Shown here: positions 16,072 through 25,565 of the stretch, piece by piece
Position numbering within the stretch: the stretch's first letter is position 1
Layout of the letters: every line of letters begins with the position of its first letter
From: Actinospineispora eucalypti
Lineage (GTDB): Bacteria; Actinomycetota; Actinomycetes; Mycobacteriales; Pseudonocardiaceae
Direction of reading: 5' to 3'
Assembly: GCA_014208095.1 (NCBI GenBank)
Contig: JACHMT010000001.1
Coordinates: 2,604,001-2,668,000 of the forward strand
Length of the DNA stretch: 64,000 bases
The notes under the pieces: generated by a model
What the model saw: only the letters and a program-made list of their open reading frames with translations
What the model was told of the DNA's origin: nothing
Database searches by the model: none
Position numbers and translations under genes: made by a program

Positions 16072-17462
16072 CGCCCGCCTATAACGCTCAGCTCGGGGTC
16101 CAGCCCGTCGGCCTTGGCCCGGGCCCTGGCGCGCTGCTCGGCCAGCTCACGGGCCTGGCCGAGCAGGCGGCGGCCGGTGCGCGGCGCGACGTCGATGCCC
16201 AGCAGCTGGACCACCTTCTCGCCGGTCAGGTCGTCCTCCAGCTCGGGCTTCTCGGCCAGGATGCGAGCCAGCTGTTCCACCCGCTGGTCGGAGTGGGCCT
16301 CTTCGGGGTCCGTCGGCTCGTGGGGCCCGTTGCCGTTGCCGTTCATGGTGGTCCGCACGGGGATGCCGGGACGGCTCGGGGCTCCGTTGCCGTTGGTGGC
16401 GACGGCCGGCCCGGGGCGGGCGACCACGCTGGCCGGGGTGGTGGGGCGCATGGCCGGGGTCGGTGTGCGCTCCAGGGAGTGGCCGTCCACCGAGGCCGGG
16501 GTGGTCGAAGCGGCCGCGGCGGGCGCGGGCCGGGCCGGCTGGGTCGGGACCGGCCGGGTCTGGGCCGGCTGGGTCTGGACCGGCCGGGACTGGGCTGGCT
16601 GGGACTGGGCCGGCCGGCTGGCGGGCGTCCTCGGCGGCATCGGTGCCGGGGCGGCGGGCCGCGCCGGCTGGGGACGTTCGGTGTCCGGCGCCCTGGCCGG
16701 GCCGGCGATCGCCGGGATGTCCGGGGCGGTGGTCTCCACCTGCTTCGGCGCGTCCCGCTCCACCGGTTCGACGGAGGCGGCGGCGGTGACCGGGATGGGC
16801 CGGCGCTCCTCGTACTCGGCCCGGCTCACCTGGAGGTCCATCGCGGTGAGCTCCAGCACCAGCCGGCGCCACTCGAAGAAGGTGCGGAACGGGGAGAGCA
16901 CCAGCCGGATCATCCGGGGGTAGGGCACCGCGACCGGCGGCGGCAGGCCCCGGCGGCGCTGCACCTGGCGGCGGAGCTCGGCCAGCAGAACCTCGAACGC
17001 CAGGTTGGCCGCGACCGGCACGGCGACACCGATGGCCACGGTGACCATGTCGTGGTTGGCCCGCAGGTAGGCCCAGATGCCGTTGCTCGCCGACGACGTG
17101 GCCACCGCGACCAGGGTGGCCAGCCGGGCCGGGATCGCCGGCCTGGCGTCCAGTGAGGCGGCCCAGGCCACGCCGGCCATGGACACCGCGAAACCGTCGA
17201 TCACCAGGGGCAACAGGTGCGGGAAGATGAATCCCTTGGATGCGGCGAAGTCGCTCTGTTCCTGGAAGGACCAGACACAGCCCAGGATCCACACCGAGGC
17301 CACGGCGAGCAGCGCGGTGCGCATGGGTAGCGCCGCGCCGATCCGTTGCCAGTAGCCCTTCTCGGCTGGCTCCGGTCGGTTCCAAGCGGCGTCGGGATAC
17401 GCCACTGATTGCCCCCTGCAGTCCGGTCTCTCGGCCGTTGACTCGTGAATCTTCTGACCCAC
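16068..17462 (-). CDS. DUF2637-family membrane protein with C-terminal HTH-like domain
   Basis: A 464-residue protein with about four transmembrane helices at residues 45-150 (ALLAVASVWILGCVW, FIFPHLLPLVIDGFAVSMAGV, VTVAIGVAVPVAANLAFEVLL), matching DUF2637. A long Pro/Ala/Gln linker with repeats of QPAQ/TRPV runs about 230-370. A C-terminal helical domain follows (EQLARILAEKPEL, LTGEKVVQLLGIDVAPRTGRRLLGQA) that resembles a helix-turn-helix. Such proteins occur on actinomycete chromosomes and integrative elements; the role is not known. It ends tail-to-tail with the SGNH gene, with overlapping stops. Confidence 0.75.
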   Translation of the reverse strand: MGQKIHESTAERPDCRGQSVAYPDAAWNRPEPAEKGYWQRIGAALPMRTALLAVASVWILGCVWSFQEQSDFAASKGFIFPHLLPLVIDGFAVSMAGVAWAASLDARPAIPARLATLVAVATSSASNGIWAYLRANHDMVTVAIGVAVPVAANLAFEVLLAELRRQVQRRRGLPPPVAVPYPRMIRLVLSPFRTFFEWRRLVLELTAMDLQVSRAEYEERRPIPVTAAASVEPVERDAPKQVETTAPDIPAIAGPARAPDTERPQPARPAAPAPMPPRTPASRPAQSQPAQSRPVQTQPAQTRPVPTQPARPAPAAAASTTPASVDGHSLERTPTPAMRPTTPASVVARPGPAVATNGNGAPSRPGIPVRTTMNGNGNGPHEPTDPEEAHSDQRVEQLARILAEKPELEDDLTGEKVVQLLGIDVAPRTGRRLLGQARELAEQRARARAKADGLDPELSVIGGR

Positions 17463-17514
17463 TCTATGGTCTCGCGCGGTGAGTCACTACCTGTTCGGAC
17501 GAATCGGTATGTAG

Positions 17515-18666
17515 TTAACAGTCGCGTAAAAACCGGGCCATCCGCTCCAGAGCCTCCTCGAGCAGTGGTAGCGCGGTCGCGTAGGAGCAGCGCACGTGCC
17601 CCTCACCAGGTGCACCGAATACATTACCTGGAACCACCGCGACGCCGTGAGAGTGCAGCAGGCGCTCGGCGAAGGTCTCGGAGTCCAGGCCGCTGGACCG
17701 GATGCTCGGGAACGCGTAGAACGCGCCGCCGGGCTCGGGACAGTCCAGGCCGATCTCCCGCAGGCCCTTGACGAACACGCGGCGCCGGCGGTCGTAGTCG
17801 GCCACCATCTCGGCCACGTCGTCGTCGGCCGCGAACGCCTCCACCGCCGCCAGCTGGGACACGTGCGGCGCGCACAGCATCGTGTACTGGTGCATGCGCA
17901 GGCACAGCTCGGCGATCGGCCGGGGCGCGCACAGGTAGCCCACCCGCCAGCCGGTCATTGCGTGCGCCTTGGAGAAGCCGCCGAGCAGCACGGTCCGCTC
18001 CCGCGCCCCGGGCAGCGAGGACAGGCAGGTGTGCGTGCCGGTGTAGGTCAGCCGGTCGTAGATCTCGTCGGAGATCAGGTAGAGGTCGCGCCGCTCGGCC
18101 AGGGCGACCAGGGCAGTAAGGTCTTCCCTGGTCTGCACCGCGCCGGTCGGGTTGGCCGGCGAGCCGATCAGGATGGCCTTGGTGCGCTCGGTGACGGCGG
18201 CTTCCAGGTCCTCGACGCGCAGCCGGAAGCCGTCCTCGGCGTGGGTGGCCACCGGCACCGGCGTGCCCCCGGCGAACGACACGCACGGCTGGTAGGCCAC
18301 GTAGCAGGGCTCGGGGACGATCACCTCCTCGCCCGGTTCGAGCAGCACCCGCAGCGTCAGGTCCAGCCCCTCGGACACCCCGGCGGTGATCACGCACTCG
18401 GTCTCGTGGTCGAAGCGCGCGCCGTACCGGGTGTCCAGCTCGGTGCAGATCAGCTCGCGCAGCCGGGGCAGCCCGGCGTTGGAGGTGTACGTGGTCGCGC
18501 CGTGCTCCAGCGCGTAGATGCCGGCCTCCCGGACCCGCCACGGCGTCACGAAGTCCGGCTCGCCGACGCCCAGCGAGATGACGTCGGCCCGCTGTGCGGC
18601 GATGTCGAAGAACCGCCGGATCCCGGAAGGAGGGCAGGCGGAGATGACGCTGTTGAGCGGTTTCAC
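17515..18666 (-). CDS. Class I/II PLP-dependent aminotransferase
   Basis: A 383-residue fold-type I aminotransferase. Features are ISLGVGEPDFVTPWRVREAG, the SPANPTGAV Asn contact, DEIYDRLTYTG holding the PLP Asp/Tyr pair, the Schiff-base lysine in LGGFSKAHAMTGWRVGY, and the carboxylate Arg in GHVRCSYA. It is closest in pattern to aspartate/alanine-type enzymes of subgroup I-gamma; the exact amino acid pair is not readable. Its ATG overlaps the stop of the Lrp-type regulator by 4 bp (ATGA), so the two form one transcript and the regulator probably senses an amino acid handled by this enzyme. Confidence 0.9.
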   Translation of the reverse strand: MKPLNSVISACPPSGIRRFFDIAAQRADVISLGVGEPDFVTPWRVREAGIYALEHGATTYTSNAGLPRLRELICTELDTRYGARFDHETECVITAGVSEGLDLTLRVLLEPGEEVIVPEPCYVAYQPCVSFAGGTPVPVATHAEDGFRLRVEDLEAAVTERTKAILIGSPANPTGAVQTREDLTALVALAERRDLYLISDEIYDRLTYTGTHTCLSSLPGARERTVLLGGFSKAHAMTGWRVGYLCAPRPIAELCLRMHQYTMLCAPHVSQLAAVEAFAADDDVAEMVADYDRRRRVFVKGLREIGLDCPEPGGAFYAFPSIRSSGLDSETFAERLLHSHGVAVVPGNVFGAPGEGHVRCSYATALPLLEEALERMARFLRDC

Positions 18667-19163
18667 GGCATGACCGGCAGCCGGTGGTCGGGCTCCGGCT
18701 CGTGGAACGCGTCGCCGTCCCGCTTGTAGACCTTGAGCACGAAGTGCGTGGCCGTGGAGTGCACCCGGTCGATGGTGGACAGCTTCTGCGAGACGAACTC
18801 GCTCACCTCGCGCAGGCTGGTGCCGGTGATGGTGCAGCGCAGGTCGTGCCCGCCGGAGACCAGGTACACCGAGCGCACCTCGGGGAACCGGGAGATCCGC
18901 TCCGCCACGTCGTCGAAGCCGACGCCCCGGGCCGGCGCGATGGAGACGTCGATGAACGCGGTGATCGTCTCCGGCAGGTCATCCGGGTTGGAGCTGTTGT
19001 ACTTGTCCCAGTCGACCACTGCCTTGTACCGGCGGATGACTCCGGCGTCCTCCCAGGCGGCGATGCGCTCCCGCACCGTCTCCTCCGGGATGCCGGTCAT
19101 GGTGGCGATCCGCTCGGCGGTCGCCTGCCCATCCCGGGCCAGCACTTCCAGTATCTCGCGCAC
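18663..19163 (-). CDS. Lrp/AsnC-family regulator
   Basis: A 166-residue regulator. The winged-helix domain comes first (VREILEVLARDGQATAERIATMTGIPEETVRERIAAWEDAGVIRRY, read in parts), followed by the RAM ligand-binding domain (ITAFIDVSIAP, VRSVYLVSGGHDLRCTITG). The GTG at 19163 is taken as start, since an upstream extension would run into the divergent rarA gene and has the composition of a shadow frame. It is cotranscribed with the aminotransferase through a 4-bp overlap. Only 56 bp separate it from rarA, so the two promoters are close together. Confidence 0.85.
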   Translation of the reverse strand: MREILEVLARDGQATAERIATMTGIPEETVRERIAAWEDAGVIRRYKAVVDWDKYNSSNPDDLPETITAFIDVSIAPARGVGFDDVAERISRFPEVRSVYLVSGGHDLRCTITGTSLREVSEFVSQKLSTIDRVHSTATHFVLKVYKRDGDAFHEPEPDHRLPVMP

Positions 19164-19219
19164 GCCAAGGACCTTAACCGCGAGCGGGGCGGGGCGGCCG
19201 GGCGCGTAGCGTCTGGCGG

Positions 19220-20566
19220 GTGAGTGACGGGCTGTTTGAGCTGGAGGAGCCGGAGGCGCCGGCGGCGGTGGGTGGGTTGGCGGCCACGGCGCCGTTGGCG
19301 GTGCGGATGCGGCCGCGCACGCTGGACGAGGTGGTCGGGCAGGCGCACCTGCTGGCCCCGGGGGCACCGCTGCGGCGGCTGGTCGAGGGCGCCGCGCCGG
19401 CTTCGGTGCTGCTCTACGGCCCGCCGGGCACCGGCAAGACCACCATCGCCCGGTTGATGTCCCAGCACGGCGAGCGGCGGTTCGTGGCGCTTTCCGCGCT
19501 CTCCTCCGGGGTGAAGGAGCTGCGCGCGGTGATCGACGACGCGCGGCGGCGGCTGGACCGCACCGGGCAGACCACCGTTCTTTTCATCGACGAGGTGCAC
19601 CGGTTCTCCAAGACGCAGCAGGACGCGCTGCTCGGCGCCGTGGAGGACCGGCTGGTGCTGCTGGTCGGCGCGACCACGGAGAACCCGTCGTTCTCGGTGG
19701 TCAGCCCGCTGCTGTCCCGTTCGCTGGTGCTGCAGCTGCAGTCGCTCACCGACGACGACATCGGCGTGCTGGTGGACCGCGCGCTGGCCGACCCGCGCGG
19801 CCTGGACGGCCGCTTCACCATGGCCCCCGAGGCGCGCGAACAGCTGCTCCGGCTGGCCGCCGGCGACGCCCGCCGGGTGCTCACCGTGCTGGAGGCGGCC
19901 GCCGACGCGGCGCTGGCGCTCGGCAACGCGGAGATCGACGCCGAGATCGTGCGGACCGTGGTGGAGGAGGCCTCGGTCCGCTACGACCGGGCCGGTGACC
20001 AGCACTACGACGTGATCAGCGCGTTCATCAAGTCCATCCGGGGCTCCGACGTGGACGCCGCGCTGCACTACCTGGCCCGGATGATCGTGGCCGGCGAGGA
20101 CCCCCGGTTCATCGCGCGCCGGCTGATGGTGCACGCCAGCGAGGACGTCGGCATGGCCGACCCGACCGCGCTGCCGGTGGCGGTGGCCGCCGCGCAGGTC
20201 GCGCAGCTGGTCGGCCTGCCGGAGGCCCGGCTGGCGCTGGCCCAGGCCACCGTGCACCTGGCCACCGCGCCCAAGTCGAACGCGGTGATCAGCGCGATCG
20301 ATGCGGCGATGGCGGACGTGCGGGCCGGTGGCGTGCAGGCGGTCCCGCCGCACCTGCGGGACGGGCACTACGCCGGCGCCGCCAAACTGGGCAACGCGCT
20401 GGGCTACCGCTACCCCCACAACGTCCCGGAGGGCGTGCTGGAGCAGCAGTACCCGCCGGACGAGCTGGTCGGCCGCGACTACTACGAACCGACCAACCAC
20501 GGCGCCGAACGAGCGCTGGCCGACCGCGTACCCAAGCTCCGCCGGGTGATCCGGGGCGACCGCTGA
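19220..20566 (+). CDS. rarA: Replication-associated recombination protein A
   Basis: A 448-residue AAA+ ATPase of the RarA/MgsA/WRNIP1 family that acts at stalled replication forks. Walker A is [12 protein letters not shown] (about 71-82), Walker B is [16 protein letters not shown], and sensor 1 is [13 protein letters not shown]. The C-terminal tetramerisation region contains [27 protein letters not shown] and YRYPHN. The length is standard. GTG start with [10 protein letters not shown], where the short N-terminal LF motif resembles an SSB/clamp-binding tail but is unproven. It is convergent with the LacI gene across the long inverted-repeat element. Confidence 0.95.
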   Translation: MSDGLFELEEPEAPAAVGGLAATAPLAVRMRPRTLDEVVGQAHLLAPGAPLRRLVEGAAPASVLLYGPPGTGKTTIARLMSQHGERRFVALSALSSGVKELRAVIDDARRRLDRTGQTTVLFIDEVHRFSKTQQDALLGAVEDRLVLLVGATTENPSFSVVSPLLSRSLVLQLQSLTDDDIGVLVDRALADPRGLDGRFTMAPEAREQLLRLAAGDARRVLTVLEAAADAALALGNAEIDAEIVRTVVEEASVRYDRAGDQHYDVISAFIKSIRGSDVDAALHYLARMIVAGEDPRFIARRLMVHASEDVGMADPTALPVAVAAAQVAQLVGLPEARLALAQATVHLATAPKSNAVISAIDAAMADVRAGGVQAVPPHLRDGHYAGAAKLGNALGYRYPHNVPEGVLEQQYPPDELVGRDYYEPTNHGAERALADRVPKLRRVIRGDR

Positions 20567-20592
20567 TGTCGATCGTTCGTTCAGGCGTGGGT

Positions 20593-20929
20593 CCGGTTTA
20601 AAGATCGGCCTGGACGGCGCGGTTTGGGCGGTCTGCCGCCGCGTGGGTGCGGCCCGTTGCGTTTGGGGTTCGGGTTTCGGGGTTTGGTCACGGAGCGTTG
20701 TTGGCTGTGGGTCGAGCGGCGGGCCTCGGTGGTCGCACGTTGGCGGGTAGTGGAGGGTGATCGTCGTCTCTGGTGGTTTAGCCTCGATATTCGACGCTAA
20801 ACCGCCACCAACGGCGATCACCCCCTCCCCAGCAGTCGTCACCGTGCGTGGTCATGGGGAACGCAACGGGCCACACCCAAGCGGCGGCAGACCGCCCAAC
20901 CGCGCCGTCCAGGCCGATCCTTAAACCGG
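20593..20929. repeat. Long inverted-repeat element A
   Basis: The whole 531-bp gap between convergent rarA and the LacI gene holds no gene but has a striking structure. A left arm (20593-20663) and a right arm (20860-20929), each about 70 nt, are reverse complements with only a few mismatches (core GCCTGGACGGCGCGGTT and GTCTGCCGCCGC). Inside is a second palindrome, 20752-20828 (GGAGGGTGATCG ... CGATCACCCCCTCC), with GGTTTAGC/GCTAAACC at its tip. The same arm sequence recurs in element B (36124-36484). As RNA either strand could fold into one huge hairpin. Bases 20930-21097 show nothing further that I recognise. Confidence 0.9.
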
Positions 20930-21097
20930 CGCCGCCGTCTCGCCGGCGCCATGGTCTGCCCAAGTGCTGTGGTCTGCCCGGTGCGGCCGTCTTCCCGGCA
21001 CCGCCGTGGTTTCCGGGCACCGCCGCCGAGCCGCCGCCGAGGTGAAGTCGTACAGGCCGCACCGTGCGCGGCATCGGCGGTCGGCCCGGCTAGCGCG

Positions 21098-22222
21098 CTA
21101 GCGCGCGGGCGCCTTGGGGCCGCCGTTGCCTGGTTTCCGGCCCGGGGCGCCGCCGGTGGTCGCGCGCACCATCAGCGCCGGCGCCAGCCGTTCGGACTCC
21201 ACCGGCTCGCCCTGCATCCGCCGGACCAGCAGCTCGAGGCCGCGCCGGCCCATCTGGCGCATGGGGGAGCGCACCGTGGTCAGCGGGATGGGCAGCTCGG
21301 CGGCCAGCGGGGTGTCGTTGAAGCCGACCACGGACAGGTCGGAGCCGACCGCCAGGCCCCGGTCCCGGGCGGCCCCGAGCACGCCGATGGCGGCGAAGTC
21401 GTTCACCGCGAACAGGGCGGTGATCGGCCGGTCCCCGCCCAGCTCGGTGCTGAGCAGGTCGTCCGCCGCCACCCGGCCGCCCCGGGCGTCGAACCTGGAG
21501 TGCCGGATGCGCCCGGTCGGCACCTCGATGCCGGCCTCGGCGAAGGTGTCCACGAAGCCGGCGGTGCGGTCGATGCCGGTGCTGGCGTACGGCTCGCCGG
21601 CGATCACCGCCACCGAACGGTGGCCCAGCGAGAGCAGGTGCTCGGCGGCCAGCCGGCCGCCCGCGTAGTCGTCGCAGGTGACCGACACGTGCGCCCCTGC
21701 CCGCCGGCTGACCAGCACGAACGGCACGTTCCGCGCCGCCACCCGGTCCAGGAAGGCGCCGTCCACGTAGGCGTCGCCGAAGATCATCCCGTCCACCCGG
21801 CGGTCTAGCACCATCTCGGTGCGCGCCCGCTGCACGTCCGGGACGTCCCGGGTGTTGGTCACGAAGGTGGACAGCCCGTGCTCGGCGGCGGACTCCTCGA
21901 TGCCCTCGTAGATGGTGGCCAGCACGATGTCGGAGAGCCGGGGGACCAGTACCCCGACCAGGTTGCTCCGCCGGGTGCGCAGGCTGGTGGCGTGCGGGTT
22001 CGGCCGGTAGCCCAGCTCGTCGGCGAGCGCGCGGATCCGCTGCACGGTGGCCTTGGACGCGGCCCGCAGCTGTTCGTCCGGCGGGGCGTGCAGCACCCGC
22101 GAGACGGTCGAGACGTGCAGCCCCAGCCGGTCCGCCAGTGTGCGCAGGGTGACCGGTGACTGCCCGGCAATCGGCGGCGCGGGGTTGTCGATTTCCACCG
22201 GGGCTCTGCTCCCTTTGCTCAC
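21098..22222 (-). CDS. LacI-family transcriptional regulator
   Basis: A 374-residue regulator. The DNA-binding head is VTLRTLADRLGLHVSTVSRVLH with the hinge helix region ATVQRIRALADELGYRPNPHATSLR (in parts), followed by a periplasmic-binding-protein-like sensor domain (LVGVLVPRLSDIV, VDGMIFGD, GHRSVAVIAG, ITALFAVNDFAAIGVL, DLSVVGFNDTPLA). GTG 22222 is preferred over further upstream starts, which add an unconserved Cys/Arg-rich stretch. It is divergent from the asparaginase operon, with a palindromic operator at 22291-22300, so it most likely represses that operon until a pathway compound binds. The C-terminal tail is Pro/Gly/Lys-rich. Confidence 0.9.
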   Translation of the reverse strand: MSKGSRAPVEIDNPAPPIAGQSPVTLRTLADRLGLHVSTVSRVLHAPPDEQLRAASKATVQRIRALADELGYRPNPHATSLRTRRSNLVGVLVPRLSDIVLATIYEGIEESAAEHGLSTFVTNTRDVPDVQRARTEMVLDRRVDGMIFGDAYVDGAFLDRVAARNVPFVLVSRRAGAHVSVTCDDYAGGRLAAEHLLSLGHRSVAVIAGEPYASTGIDRTAGFVDTFAEAGIEVPTGRIRHSRFDARGGRVAADDLLSTELGGDRPITALFAVNDFAAIGVLGAARDRGLAVGSDLSVVGFNDTPLAAELPIPLTTVRSPMRQMGRRGLELLVRRMQGEPVESERLAPALMVRATTGGAPGRKPGNGGPKAPAR

Positions 22223-22290
22223 TCTGACCACTGGTATCGCAGCGTAACAACCGTTTCGTTGACAGGAACGGGTGTCCGAGGCACGATACC

Positions 22291-22300
22291 CAATCGATTG
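22291..22300. promoter_or_regulatory. LacI-type operator
   Basis: CAATCGATTG is a perfect 10-bp palindrome with the central CG step typical of LacI/PurR-family operators. It lies 46 bp before the asparaginase start and 69 bp before the LacI start. A partial second copy, GCAATCG, follows immediately at 22303-22309. Confidence 0.55.
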
Positions 22301-22345
22301 CCGCAATCGTTCGGGTAAGCGTTCGAGCAGAACCAGAGGGTGCGT

Positions 22346-23353
22346 GTGCGGAAGCTAGTTGTGTTGTCAACCGGCGGGACCATCGCGTCCCGCCGCGACG
22401 AGCACGGCGTGGCGGTGGCCAGTGACCCGGTGGGGGCGCTGCTCGAGCGCGCGCCGTTGCCGGCCGGCGTGGAGGCGGAGGGGCGCGACGTCGGGCTGCG
22501 CGGCAGCTACCTGCTCACCCCGGCGGACATGGCCGGCGTGGTGCGCCAGGTGCACCTGGCGCTGGCCGACCCCGAGGTGCACGGCGTGGTGGTCACCCAC
22601 GGCACCGACACCATGGAGGAGACCTCCTACCTGGCCGACCTCACCCACGCCGATCCCCGCCCGGTGGTGTTCACCGGCGCGCAGCGGCCGGCCGACGCGC
22701 CCGACGCGGACGGCCCGCGCAACCTGGCCGACGCGGTGGCGGTGGCGGCGCACCCCGGCGCGCGGGACCAGGGCGCACTGATCGTTTTCGCCGGGCAGGT
22801 GTTCGCCGCCGCCGGCACCCGCAAGACGCACACCGTCGCGCTGGACGCGTTCGGCGCGCCGGAGAGCGGCGCGCTGGGCTGGGTCCGGGAGGGGCGGGTG
22901 GCCCTGGTGGCCCGCCCGGTCCGGAACCCGGCGCTGCCAGCGGCCGCGCTGGACGTGGCGGCGACCAAGGTGGACATGGTGGCGCACTACCCGGGGGCGA
23001 ACCCGGCCGCCCTGGATGCGGCGGCCGAGGCGGGAGCGGAAGGGATCGTGCTGGTCGGCACCGGCATGGGCAACGCGACGCCGGAGATCGCCGCCTCGGT
23101 GGCCCGGCTGACCGGGGCCGGCGTGGTCGTCGCGCTGAGCACCCGGGTACACGCCGGGCCGGTGGTCGGCGTCTACGGCCGGGGCGGCGGGGCGGACCTG
23201 ATCGCCGCCGGCGCCCGGCCCACCGGGACGCTGCCCGCCTCCCAGGCGCACATCCTGCTCACCGCGCTGCTCGCCGCGTACCGCAAGCCCGAGAAGGTCG
23301 CCGAGGAACTGGCCCGCCGGGTCGGGGAAACCTCAGAGGAAAGGACGGACTGA
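22346..23353 (+). CDS. Asparaginase-family amidohydrolase
   Basis: About 335 residues, the full length of a bacterial asparaginase/glutaminase-type enzyme. Both catalytic threonine motifs are present: STGGTIAS near the N-terminus and [12 protein letters not shown] at about residue 80. The lysine of the second triad is in [17 protein letters not shown], where Gln-Arg replaces the usual Met-Arg. No signal peptide, so cytoplasmic. GTG 22346 is chosen over GTG 22340 because AGAGG then sits at a proper distance. It is first in a six-gene operon whose members overlap or abut, so the true substrate may be a half-amide made by the next gene product rather than free asparagine. Confidence 0.85.
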   Translation: MRKLVVLSTGGTIASRRDEHGVAVASDPVGALLERAPLPAGVEAEGRDVGLRGSYLLTPADMAGVVRQVHLALADPEVHGVVVTHGTDTMEETSYLADLTHADPRPVVFTGAQRPADAPDADGPRNLADAVAVAAHPGARDQGALIVFAGQVFAAAGTRKTHTVALDAFGAPESGALGWVREGRVALVARPVRNPALPAAALDVAATKVDMVAHYPGANPAALDAAAEAGAEGIVLVGTGMGNATPEIAASVARLTGAGVVVALSTRVHAGPVVGVYGRGGGADLIAAGARPTGTLPASQAHILLTALLAAYRKPEKVAEELARRVGETSEERTD

Positions 23354-23354
23354 C

Positions 23355-24233
23355 ATGGCCAAGGAGATCAGGGTCGCGTTCGGCGTAGACGTCGACGCGG
23401 TCGCCGGCTGGCTGGGTTCCTACGGCGGGGAGGACTCGCCGTGCGACATCTCCCGGGGGATGTTCGCCGGCGAGGTCGGGGTGCCCCGGCTACTGAAGCT
23501 GTTCGAACGGGCCGACCTGCGTACCACCTGGTTCATCCCGGGCCACTCGGTGGAGACGTTCCCGGACCAGACCCGGGCGGTGGTGGAGGCCGGGCACGAG
23601 GTCGGCGTGCACGGCTACTCGCACGAGAACCCCATCGCGATGACCCGCGAGCAGGAGAGCGCGGTGCTGGACCGGAGCATCGAGCTGATCGAGAAGGTCA
23701 GCGGCACCCGGCCGACCGGCTACGTGGCGCCCTGGTGGGAGTTCTCCCCGATCACCAACGAGCTGCTGCTGGAGCGGGGCATCAAGTACGACCACTCGCT
23801 GATGCACAACGACTTCACCCCGTACTACGTGCGGGTGGGGGACAGCTGGACGAAGATCGACTACTCCGGCCGGGCCGAGGACTGGATGAAGCCGCTGGTC
23901 CGGGGCGAGGAGACCGGCCTGGTGGAGATCCCGGCCAACTGGTATCTGGACGACCTGCCGCCGATGATGTTCATCAAGGCCAGCGCCAACAGCCACGGCT
24001 TCGTCAGCCCCCGGGCGCTGGAGGAGATGTGGCGGGACCAGTTCGACTGGGTCTACCGGGAACTGGACTACGCGGCCTTCACCTTCACCCTGCACCCGGA
24101 CGTCTCCGGCCGGCCGCAGAACCTGCTCATGATCGAGCGGCTGATCGAGCACATCAACGCGCACGAGGGCGTGCGCTGGTCGACGTTCAACGAGATCGCC
24201 GACGACTTCCTCGCTCGTTTCCCTCGTCCCTAA
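23355..24233 (+). CDS. NodB-fold (polysaccharide deacetylase-like) hydrolase, PuuE/HpPgdA type
   Basis: A 292-residue NodB-homology enzyme. [10 protein letters not shown] carries the catalytic Asp pair, [13 protein letters not shown] the His ligands (HxxxHxxH pattern), [11 protein letters not shown] the motif 3 region, and [14 protein letters not shown] the C-terminal motif with His. There is no signal peptide, which argues against cell-wall deacetylation. The cytoplasmic PuuE/HpPgdA branch contains allantoinase-like and cyclic imide hydrolases that open C-N rings. Together with the flanking amidase this suggests ring opening followed by amide hydrolysis. It begins 2 bp after the asparaginase stop, with AAAGGACGG as ribosome-binding site. 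Confidence 0.85.
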   Translation: MAKEIRVAFGVDVDAVAGWLGSYGGEDSPCDISRGMFAGEVGVPRLLKLFERADLRTTWFIPGHSVETFPDQTRAVVEAGHEVGVHGYSHENPIAMTREQESAVLDRSIELIEKVSGTRPTGYVAPWWEFSPITNELLLERGIKYDHSLMHNDFTPYYVRVGDSWTKIDYSGRAEDWMKPLVRGEETGLVEIPANWYLDDLPPMMFIKASANSHGFVSPRALEEMWRDQFDWVYRELDYAAFTFTLHPDVSGRPQNLLMIERLIEHINAHEGVRWSTFNEIADDFLARFPRP

Positions 24234-24251
24234 CCGCCGGAGGGCGCCGCC

Positions 24252-25565
24252 ATGTCGTTGGAATCCGCCACCAGCTCGTTGCCCAGGTTCAGCATCCGCG
24301 ATACCCGGAAGGCCTCCGTCCTCGCCTTCCTGGCCTGGACGTTCGCCGTGTACGACTACATCCTTTTCGGCACGCTGCTGCCGGAGATGGCCAAGACCTT
24401 CGGCTGGGACCAGGCCACCGCTTCCCTGGTCTCCACCCTGGTCTCCGTGGGCACCGCCGTGGTCGTGCTGGCCATCGGCCCGGTGGTGGACCGGATCGGC
24501 CGGCGCAAGGGCATGATCCTCACGGTCACCGGCACCGCCGTCTCCTCGGCGGTCAGCGCGGCCACCCCTGGGATCGCCTTCCTGGTCGGTGTGCGGTCGC
24601 TGAGCGGCCTGGGGCTGTCCGAGCAGGCGGTGAACTCGACCTACCTCAACGAGGTCTACGCGGTCACCGAGGACGAGAAGATCAAGAAGCGCCGGGGCTT
24701 CGTGTACAGCCTGGTGCAGAGCGGCTGGCCGGTCGGGGTGCTGATCGCGGCGGCGTTCGTCGCGGTGTTCCTGCCGCTGGTCGGCTGGCGCGGCTGCTTC
24801 CTGCTGGCCTTCTTCCCCGCGGTGATCATCGCCATCGCCTGCCGTTCGCTGAAGGAGAGCCCGCAGTTCGAGCTGGAGGTGCGGCTGCGTTCGCTGCGTA
24901 AGGAAGGCAAGACGGCCGAGGCGGAGGAGCTGGCCCGGAGCTACGGGGTGACCGAGGAGCCGTCGGCCGGGTTCGCCGCCATCTTCAAGGGCGCCGCGCT
25001 GCGCAACACCGTGGTGCTCGGGTTCGCCTGGCTGGTCAACTGGTTCGGCATCCAGGTGTTCAGCGTGCTCGGCACCACGGTGCTCACCGAGGGCAAGGGC
25101 GTCAGCTTCGACAACTCGCTGCTCATGCTGATCGTGATCAACGCGATCGGCGCGCTGGGCTACTTCTTCCACGGCTGGGCGGGGGACCGGTTCGGCCGGC
25201 GGAACGTGATCGCGGTCGGCTGGGTGATCTCGGGCGTGCTGTTCGCGCTGATGCTCACGGTCGCGCAGGGCACGCTGGCCGTGGTGCTGCTCTACTCGTT
25301 CGGCATGTTCTTCCTGATCGGCCCGTACGCCGCGCTGCTGTTCTACATGGGCGAGTGCTACGAGACGCAGTGCCGCACCACCGGCTCGGCGTTCCTCACC
25401 GCGCTCTCCCAACCGGGCGCGATCTTCGCCGGCATCATCGTCACCTCGATGCTGGCCGCCGGGCAGAACTGGAGCCACGCCGCGCTGGTGGTCGGTGCGC
25501 TGGGCACCCTCGTGTCCGGGGTGCTGATGTTCGCCGCCCGCACGGCCAAGGCGCTGGAGGGCTGA
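24252..25565 (+). CDS. MFS transporter (metabolite:H+ symporter-like)
   Basis: A 437-residue major facilitator with 12 hydrophobic helices. The loop 2-3 signature is VVDRIGRRKGM and the loop 8-9 repeat is GWAGDRFGRRNV. A cytoplasmic loop of about 70 residues between helices 6 and 7 (LRSLRKEGKTAEAEELARSY) is typical of the sugar/metabolite-proton symporter subgroup. It sits inside the LacI-controlled operon, 18 bp after the NodB-type gene, and its stop overlaps the next ATG (TGATG). It is therefore the probable importer of the compound degraded by the neighbouring enzymes. Confidence 0.9.
   Translation: MSLESATSSLPRFSIRDTRKASVLAFLAWTFAVYDYILFGTLLPEMAKTFGWDQATASLVSTLVSVGTAVVVLAIGPVVDRIGRRKGMILTVTGTAVSSAVSAATPGIAFLVGVRSLSGLGLSEQAVNSTYLNEVYAVTEDEKIKKRRGFVYSLVQSGWPVGVLIAAAFVAVFLPLVGWRGCFLLAFFPAVIIAIACRSLKESPQFELEVRLRSLRKEGKTAEAEELARSYGVTEEPSAGFAAIFKGAALRNTVVLGFAWLVNWFGIQVFSVLGTTVLTEGKGVSFDNSLLMLIVINAIGALGYFFHGWAGDRFGRRNVIAVGWVISGVLFALMLTVAQGTLAVVLLYSFGMFFLIGPYAALLFYMGECYETQCRTTGSAFLTALSQPGAIFAGIIVTSMLAAGQNWSHAALVVGALGTLVSGVLMFAARTAKALEG

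Noticed and set aside
19164..19367. N-terminal extension of the Lrp-type regulator
   Set aside because: It would overlap the divergent rarA gene and is Pro/Ala-rich shadow sequence; GTG 19163 gives a normal Lrp length.
22223..22370. Longer LacI-family protein starting upstream of 22222
   Set aside because: The extra residues are unlike LacI N-termini and would place the operator region inside the gene.
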